A stretch of DNA of 8,857 nucleotides from CAG-390 sp045633005 (GTDB taxonomy: Bacteria; Bacillota; Clostridia; Oscillospirales; CAG-272). Numbering within the stretch: the first letter of the stretch is position 1; every line of letters starts with the position of its first letter. A program made the translations under genes and the position numbers. Below, piece by piece: positions 6,363-8,857 of this stretch. The notes below the pieces were generated by a model. That model saw nothing but the letters and a program-made list of their open reading frames with translations, searched no databases and was not told where the DNA came from. The DNA is taken from the NCBI GenBank assembly GCA_045633005.1, contig JAZQXT010000083.1, positions 1-8,857 on the forward strand. The letters are read 5' to 3'.

Positions 6363-7319
6363 ATGAAAAAAAGCGTTTTGTCAACCGTAGCGTTTATTCT
6401 TGCGCTGACGGCGTTCACCGCGTACCTCTTGCTTGACACCTTCGTCATCGCACGCGACGGCGACGCGATAGTGTCGATGGGAGAGCTGACCTTCCCCACG
6501 CGCGAGCCGAGCGGTAATGAGCCGTCGGGCACGAGCGGCGAAATAACGCTTCCGCAGGATTGGGAGGAAAATTTCACCGACGAGGCGGTGTGGACGGATA
6601 ACTCCTACACCGACAAGAATATTTCCGTGAAAATAACCGAGTACCGCGAGCACGACACCACGATATACGTCGCGGACGTGCGCCTTGCGAGCGTCGAATA
6701 CCTCAAAACCGCGCTCGCGAAGGGCAAATACGGCTCGAATATCAAGGAAAAGACCTCGGTAATGGCGAAAAATAACGATGCCATTCTCGCCGTCAACGGC
6801 GATTACTACGGCGCGCGCCGCGCGGGATTTGTTATTCGTCAGGGCGTGCTATACCGCGAGAGCGCGGCTGACGAGCGCGAGGCGCTTGCGATTTTCGTTG
6901 ACGGCTCGTTCTCCGTCGTGAAGGAGGAAAATTCATCCGCGCGTGAGCTTCTCGCCGCGGGCGCGTACAACGTCCTCTCCTTCGGGCCGTCGCTCATAGT
7001 CGACGGCAAGGTGACGGTCGGCGAGCGCGACGAGGTCGACCAGTCGATGGCGAACAATCCGCGCACGGCGATAGCGTACGTTGAGCCGCTTCACTACCTC
7101 ATCGTCGTGTCCGACGGGCGCACGAGCGAGAGCAAGGGTCTGAAGCTCTATCAAATGGCAAATTTCCTTAAGGGGCTTGGCGCGACCGTCGCGTATAATC
7201 TTGACGGCGGCGGCTCGTCCACGATGTATTTTGGCGGAAAGGTCATAAACAACCCCACCACCAACGGCAAAAAGATCTCCGAAAGAGAGGTGAGCGACAT
7301 TGTTTACGTCGGTTACTGA
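6363..7319 (+). CDS. Membrane-anchored phosphodiester glycosidase (NAGPA-like)
   Basis: A predicted 318-residue protein with an N-terminal membrane anchor (about residues 5-27), then a low-complexity Glu/Pro/Ser/Gly linker (about 45-60) and an extracytoplasmic catalytic domain. Family marks are AVNGDYYG (143-150) followed by GFVIRQGVLYRE, SFGPSLIVDGK, NPRTAIAYVEP, VVSDGRT, and YNLDGGGSSTMYF (278-290), the strongest signature. The family (PF09992) is named for the animal enzyme that cleaves GlcNAc phosphodiesters to uncover mannose 6-phosphate. Bacterial members are thought to act on phosphodiester-linked glycans, and the exact substrate here is unknown; a wall or teichoic-type polymer is an inference from the neighbours. 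The ATG start follows AAGGAG. The last 20 nt overlap the next gene, so the two are probably translationally coupled. Confidence 0.9.
   Translation: MKKSVLSTVAFILALTAFTAYLLLDTFVIARDGDAIVSMGELTFPTREPSGNEPSGTSGEITLPQDWEENFTDEAVWTDNSYTDKNISVKITEYREHDTTIYVADVRLASVEYLKTALAKGKYGSNIKEKTSVMAKNNDAILAVNGDYYGARRAGFVIRQGVLYRESAADEREALAIFVDGSFSVVKEENSSARELLAAGAYNVLSFGPSLIVDGKVTVGERDEVDQSMANNPRTAIAYVEPLHYLIVVSDGRTSESKGLKLYQMANFLKGLGATVAYNLDGGGSSTMYFGGKVINNPTTNGKKISEREVSDIVYVGY
7287..7293 (+). promoter_or_regulatory. RBS for a TTG start inside the upstream gene
   Basis: GAGGTGA, in an AGAGAGGTGAG context, lies within the last codons of the phosphodiester glycosidase, 6 nt before TTG 7300. It supports the unusual TTG start and the 20-nt gene overlap. 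The next in-frame ATG (7434) would remove the first predicted membrane helix. Confidence 0.75.
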
Positions 7320-7731
7320 TAAGGCGTGCCGCCGCGCCCTCGGCGCGTGCCTTGCGTACCTTGCCGCCGCGCTTTTCTGCCTCGTTTTCGGCGCGGTTTA
7401 CGAGCATTTCAGCCACGGCGTTTACTCAAACGCGATGGTGTACGCCTTCGCATACCCCTTGTGCCTCGGCGTGCTTCCGTTTTTCGCCGCTTGTGCGTTT
7501 GGCGGCGAGCGCACGGAGCGCATCGTCCCGTCGGGCGCGTCCGCGCACCTTTGGGCGTACGGCGTTGCCACGCTGACGGTCGGCAGTATCCTTTCGGGCG
7601 TGCTTGAAATTTACGGAACGGACTCCGACCTTCTCATCGTCTACCCGATTGCAGGCGCGGTGTTGCTTTTGGCGGCAGCGGTGGTGAAAACGCGGAGCGT
7701 TTTCACGGTGAAATCCGACTCCGTCGGGTGA
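7300..7731 (+). CDS. Small four-helix membrane protein, function unknown
   Basis: A predicted 143-residue protein. Four hydrophobic segments are visible at about residues 14-34, 44-65, 84-103 and 110-128. Positive residues near the N-terminus (KACRR), in the loop after helix 2 (GGERTER) and after helix 4 (KTR) suggest both ends face the cytoplasm. The stretch YEHFSHGVYSNAMVYAF looks conserved-protein-like, and I recall similar small Firmicutes membrane proteins of unknown role. It overlaps the phosphodiester glycosidase gene by 20 nt and probably works with it at the membrane, but no function is claimed. The last 15 or so residues (VKTRSVFTVKSDSVG) are encoded by the first two hairpins of palindrome array C, and the TGA stop is supplied by an array spacer. 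The ancestral C-terminus was therefore probably replaced or extended by the repeat. Confidence 0.75.
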   Translation: MFTSVTDKACRRALGACLAYLAAALFCLVFGAVYEHFSHGVYSNAMVYAFAYPLCLGVLPFFAACAFGGERTERIVPSGASAHLWAYGVATLTVGSILSGVLEIYGTDSDLLIVYPIAGAVLLLAAAVVKTRSVFTVKSDSVG

Positions 7732-7804
7732 AATACGGCTTCGCCGTGTGAAATATTTCGCTGCGCGAAATGTGAAATATTTGCCCTACGGGCAAATGTT
7801 AAGG
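7684..7804 (+). repeat. Palindrome array C (spacer GTGAAAT)
   Basis: Five hairpins: GTGAAAACGC/GCGTTTTCAC with loop GGA (7684-7706), CCGAC/GTCGG with loop TCC (7715-7727), ACGGC/GCCGT with loop TTC (7735-7747), ATTTCGC/GCGAAAT with loop TGC (7755-7771), and ATTTGCCC/GGGCAAAT with loop TAC (7779-7797). Separators GTGAAAT lie at 7708-7714, 7728-7734, 7748-7754 and 7772-7778. The array closes with GTTAAGG (7798-7804) directly before the terminator. The first two hairpins lie inside the upstream coding sequence. The third hairpin has the same stem and loop as the fourth hairpin of array B. Confidence 0.92.
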
Positions 7805-7806
7805 AA

Positions 7807-7840
7807 AAAAGCGGAAGAAACGCGAGTTTCTTCCGCTTTT
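7807..7840 (+). terminator. Intrinsic terminator after array C
   Basis: A stem AAAAGCGGAAGAAAC/GTTTCTTCCGCTTTT, identical to that at 6203-6235, closed here by a GCGA (GNRA-type) loop and followed by GTTTTTAT. It ends the phosphodiester glycosidase/membrane protein transcript. Confidence 0.93.
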
Positions 7841-7853
7841 GTTTTTATAAAAC

Positions 7854-7874
7854 GCTTTTTGCACCGCAAAAAGC
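7854..7874 (-). terminator. Minus-strand terminator after array D
   Basis: A 9-bp stem GCTTTTTGC/GCAAAAAGC with a 3-nt loop. On the minus strand it is followed by GTTTTAT. It comes right after the GTTAA end of array D in the minus direction, mirroring the array-terminator order of A, B and C. It faces the plus-strand terminator at 7807-7840. Confidence 0.6.
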
Positions 7875-7876
7875 TT

Positions 7877-7974
7877 CATTAACATTTTGCGAAAGCAAAA
7901 TATATCGCTGCGCCGTAAGGCGCAATATCGCTCAACCATAAGGTTGAATATCGCAGAAAACGCGAAGCGTTTTC
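7877..7974 (-). repeat. Palindrome array D (inverted, spacer AGCGATATT)
   Basis: Read on the minus strand: GAAAACGC/GCGTTTTC (7974-7956), CAACC/GGTTG with loop TTAT (7946-7933), GCGCC/GGCGC with loop TTAC (7923-7910), and ATTTTGC/GCAAAAT with loop TTTC (7901-7884). The separators are TGCGATATT (7955-7947), AGCGATATT (7932-7924) and AGCGATAT (7909-7902), followed by GTTAATG (7883-7877). The stems match hairpins 1, 3, 4 and 5 of array A, while the loops of the middle two differ. Transcription from the gene at the right edge would read it in the sense direction. Confidence 0.9.
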
Positions 7975-7977
7975 CCT

Positions 7978-8054
7978 GCGTCATTCCGAAGTTGCGGAGC
8001 GTTGTTCCGCGCCGCGACGAGCGAATCTCGCCGTTTTTCCGCAGAAAAACGGCG
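7978..8054 (+). repeat. 77-nt two-hairpin element, copy 1
   Basis: It begins GCGTCATTCCGAAG. A hairpin GTTGCGG/CCGCGAC (7991-7997 and 8012-8018, with one G-T pair) comes first, then the linker GAGCGAATCT (8019-8028). A second hairpin follows, with 11-bp stem CGCCGTTTTTC/GAAAAACGGCG (8029-8039 and 8044-8054) around a CGCA loop. Copy 2 (8600-8676) is the same length in the opposite orientation. It shares the unpaired parts but not the stems. A REP-type element is the likely class. Confidence 0.8.
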
Positions 8055-8138
8055 CTTGATGTTCGCACCCAACCGATTTGTTAAGGAATAGCACTAAAAA
8101 ATACGGCTATGCACTATTTGAGGCGATAGCAAACATAA

Positions 8139-8234
8139 GGCTCTCCCTCAGGGAGAGCTGGCGCGAAGCGACTGAGAGGGGGCGCGTAAACCCTCTCAGT
8201 CGGCTACGCCGACACCTCTCCCAAAGGGCGAGGC
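8139..8234. repeat. REP-like inverted repeat pair
   Basis: The left arm (8139-8180) has GGCTCTCCCTCAGGGAGAGC and ends GCGACTGAGAGGG. A short GGCGCGTAAA centre (8181-8190) follows, and then the right arm starts CCCTCTCAGTCGGC and ends GGGCGAGGC. It has the same architecture as the element at 124-253 but a shorter centre and different stem bases. It is preceded by GTTAAGG (8080-8086) and a degraded copy of the GCACGGCTATGCACTA tail module (8087-8138). Nothing coding is seen. Confidence 0.7.
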
Positions 8235-8314
8235 AAATTGTTGGTGCGAACATTCGGCACAGCCAAAGCGCACGGCTACGCACTATCAAAAGGCGATTGC
8301 CATAGAGGCTCCCT
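8191..8314. repeat. Dispersed direct repeat, right copy
   Basis: This matches 6-130 over its whole length in the same orientation, including CGGCTACGCCGACACCTCTC, CCCAAAGGGCGAGGCAAATT and GCGAACATTCGGCACAGCC. Its first part also serves as the right arm of the element at 8139-8234, so the left-edge copy is probably the right half of a similar element cut by the window boundary. Confidence 0.75.
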
Positions 8315-8516
8315 CCGAGAGGTAGCGAAGCGGCGCGAGGGTAGTGAATGACACCACGGGGTGGTGTCAGAGCCCGAGCGTGACCGGGCCGAGGCGAGAG
8401 CTGTCGAGCGAACGCGAGACTGAAGGAGCCTGCGTCTTGATACGGCAAGCACTTGTTCCATTATGCACGCACTCTCCTTCCGTCACGGCAAGCCGTGCCA
8501 CCTCCCTCCGCAGGGA
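8308..8516. repeat. Degenerate REP-like element with long insert
   Basis: It starts GGCTCCCTCCGAGAGG and ends CCTCCGCAGGGAGGC, so it has the outer arms of the other units, but about 180 bp separate them. The interior holds a perfect 9-bp hairpin TGACACCAC/GTGGTGTCA with GGG loop (8349-8369) and a GAGCGTGACCGGGCCGAGGC segment. Near the right end is CGTCACGG-CAAG-CCGTG(C). The short frames here are repeat-derived and not gene-like. The stretch 8517-8599 that follows contains only a degraded tail module (GTAGCCATAGCACACGGCGA). Confidence 0.6.
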
Positions 8517-8599
8517 GGCAAATATAAACCGTCGCTTTTTATCGTAGCCATAGCACACGGCGAGAGTCCGAAAGGGAAAAGTCAGGTGCTAACATAAAG

Positions 8600-8676
8600 C
8601 GCAAAAATTCTGCGGAATTTTTGCGAGATTCGCTCGCTCCGCCGCGAAGCAACTTGGCGGAGCTTCGGAATGACGC
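8600..8676 (-). repeat. 77-nt two-hairpin element, copy 2 (inverted)
   Basis: Read on the minus strand it begins GCGTCATTCCGAAG. Hairpin GCTCCGCC/GGCGGAGC (8663-8656 and 8643-8636) is followed by the linker GAGCGAATCT. The last hairpin has 11-bp stem CGCAAAAATTC/GAATTTTTGCG around CGCA (8625-8600). Length, linker, start and loop equal those of copy 1; both stems are different but still complementary. Confidence 0.8.
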
Positions 8677-8704
8677 GCGAGAGTGAGCTGTTCAATTTTC
8701 AATA

Positions 8705-8736
8705 GGTAGCTTTTTGCCACAAGGCAAAAATCTACC
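8705..8736. terminator. Hairpin downstream of the right-edge gene
   Basis: GGTAG plus TTTTTGCC pair with GGCAAAAA plus CTACC around an ACAA loop, with one C/T mismatch. It lies 8 bp beyond the stop of the minus-strand gene. There is no clear U-run after it on either strand, so a terminator role is uncertain; a stabilising 3' hairpin or a repeat fragment is equally possible. Its TTTTTGCC stem resembles the last hairpins of arrays B and C. Confidence 0.4.
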
Positions 8737-8744
8737 GAAATTAT

Positions 8745-8857
8745 TCAATATTCAATATTCATTTCACAAACAACCACCTCGCACGGCTTGCCGACCTTTT
8801 TCGCGTATTTAATGACCGACAACGCGCCGCGCGAGCTTCCGTCCCAAAAAACCACGA
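8745..8857 (-). CDS. SLOG-like nucleotide-binding protein, C-terminal fragment
   Basis: Only the last 36 codons are in the window; the gene continues past the right edge. The peptide starts VVFWDGSSRGALSVIKYAKK and ends at a TGA (8747-8745). FWDG.SRG followed by I.YAKK.GKP is the C-terminal pattern of YspA/DUF2493-like members of the SLOG superfamily, which bind nucleotide or nucleotide-derived ligands in a Rossmann-like fold. This is a memory-based family match over a short stretch. The final residues MNIEY are encoded by an imperfect ATTCAAT tandem repeat (8744-8762), so the natural C-terminus may have been altered by the repeat. Codon composition is GC-rich like its neighbours up to that point. 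Confidence 0.6.
   Translation of the reverse strand, partial: VVFWDGSSRGALSVIKYAKKVGKPCEVVVCEMNIEY

Noticed and set aside
6..8314. Composite transposon bounded by the direct repeats
   Set aside because: There is no transposase, no terminal inverted repeats at the outer ends and no visible target duplication; the enclosed genes include housekeeping holA.
8344..8547. Small plus-strand open frame over the degenerate REP-like element
   Set aside because: It runs through hairpins and repeat arms and has no RBS; similar frames arise wherever such repeats occur.

Overview
The window looks like a chromosomal segment of an uncultured Bacillota, probably class Clostridia. The support is Firmicutes-type strong ribosome binding sites, GTG and TTG starts, a holA gene of Firmicutes length, a DUF1287 hydrolase and a CsaB-type pyruvyl transferase, and short palindromic repeats that I associate from memory with Oscillospiraceae-like gut clostridia. 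Genes 2 to 6 are GC-rich while the gaps between them are either strongly AT-rich or packed with hairpins. No rRNA, tRNA, CRISPR array, transposase or phage gene was seen.

Layout: 1-452 is gene-free and holds REP/MITE-like repeats, a palindrome array (A) and a bidirectional terminator. A Gfo/Idh/MocA-family oxidoreductase (453-1757, minus) is divergently transcribed from holA (1943-2992, plus); both have recognisable sigma-A promoters between them. An AT-rich gap (2993-3217) carries a cluster of DnaA-box-like sites. Next comes a surface-related pair: a membrane-anchored DUF1287 hydrolase (3218-3892) and a fusion of a glycosyltransferase with a polysaccharide pyruvyl transferase (3914-6085), closed by palindrome array B and a terminator. 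A second pair follows: a membrane-anchored phosphodiester glycosidase (6363-7319) and an overlapping four-helix membrane protein (7300-7731), closed by array C and a terminator with the same stem. From about 7850 to 8744 there is no gene: array D (minus strand), two inverted copies of a 77-nt two-hairpin element, and REP-like units. The C-terminal end of a SLOG-like gene enters from the right edge (8745-8857, minus).

How the genes fit together: the four genes from 3218 to 7731 share a cell-envelope theme. The fusion protein could glycosylate and pyruvylate a secondary wall polymer, the DUF1287 protein resembles NlpC/P60-type peptidoglycan hydrolases, and the phosphodiester glycosidase could trim a phosphodiester-linked glycan. 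HolA is housekeeping (clamp loader) and the oxidoreductase is an apparently well-expressed sugar-type dehydrogenase-fold enzyme.

The most unusual signal is the set of four 'palindrome arrays'. Each is a string of 4-5 different short perfect hairpins separated by a nearly invariant spacer (AGCGATATT in arrays A and D, GTGAAG in B, GTGAAAT in C). Each opens with a stem containing GAAAACG, ends with an AT-rich stem such as ATTTTGC or TTTGCC, then GTTAA(G), and then a terminator hairpin. They behave like modular 3'-UTR structures. One of them (C) has been absorbed into the end of a coding sequence. A second structural family, the paired 77-nt elements, keeps its unpaired bases but swaps both strands of its stems, as expected for selection on structure.
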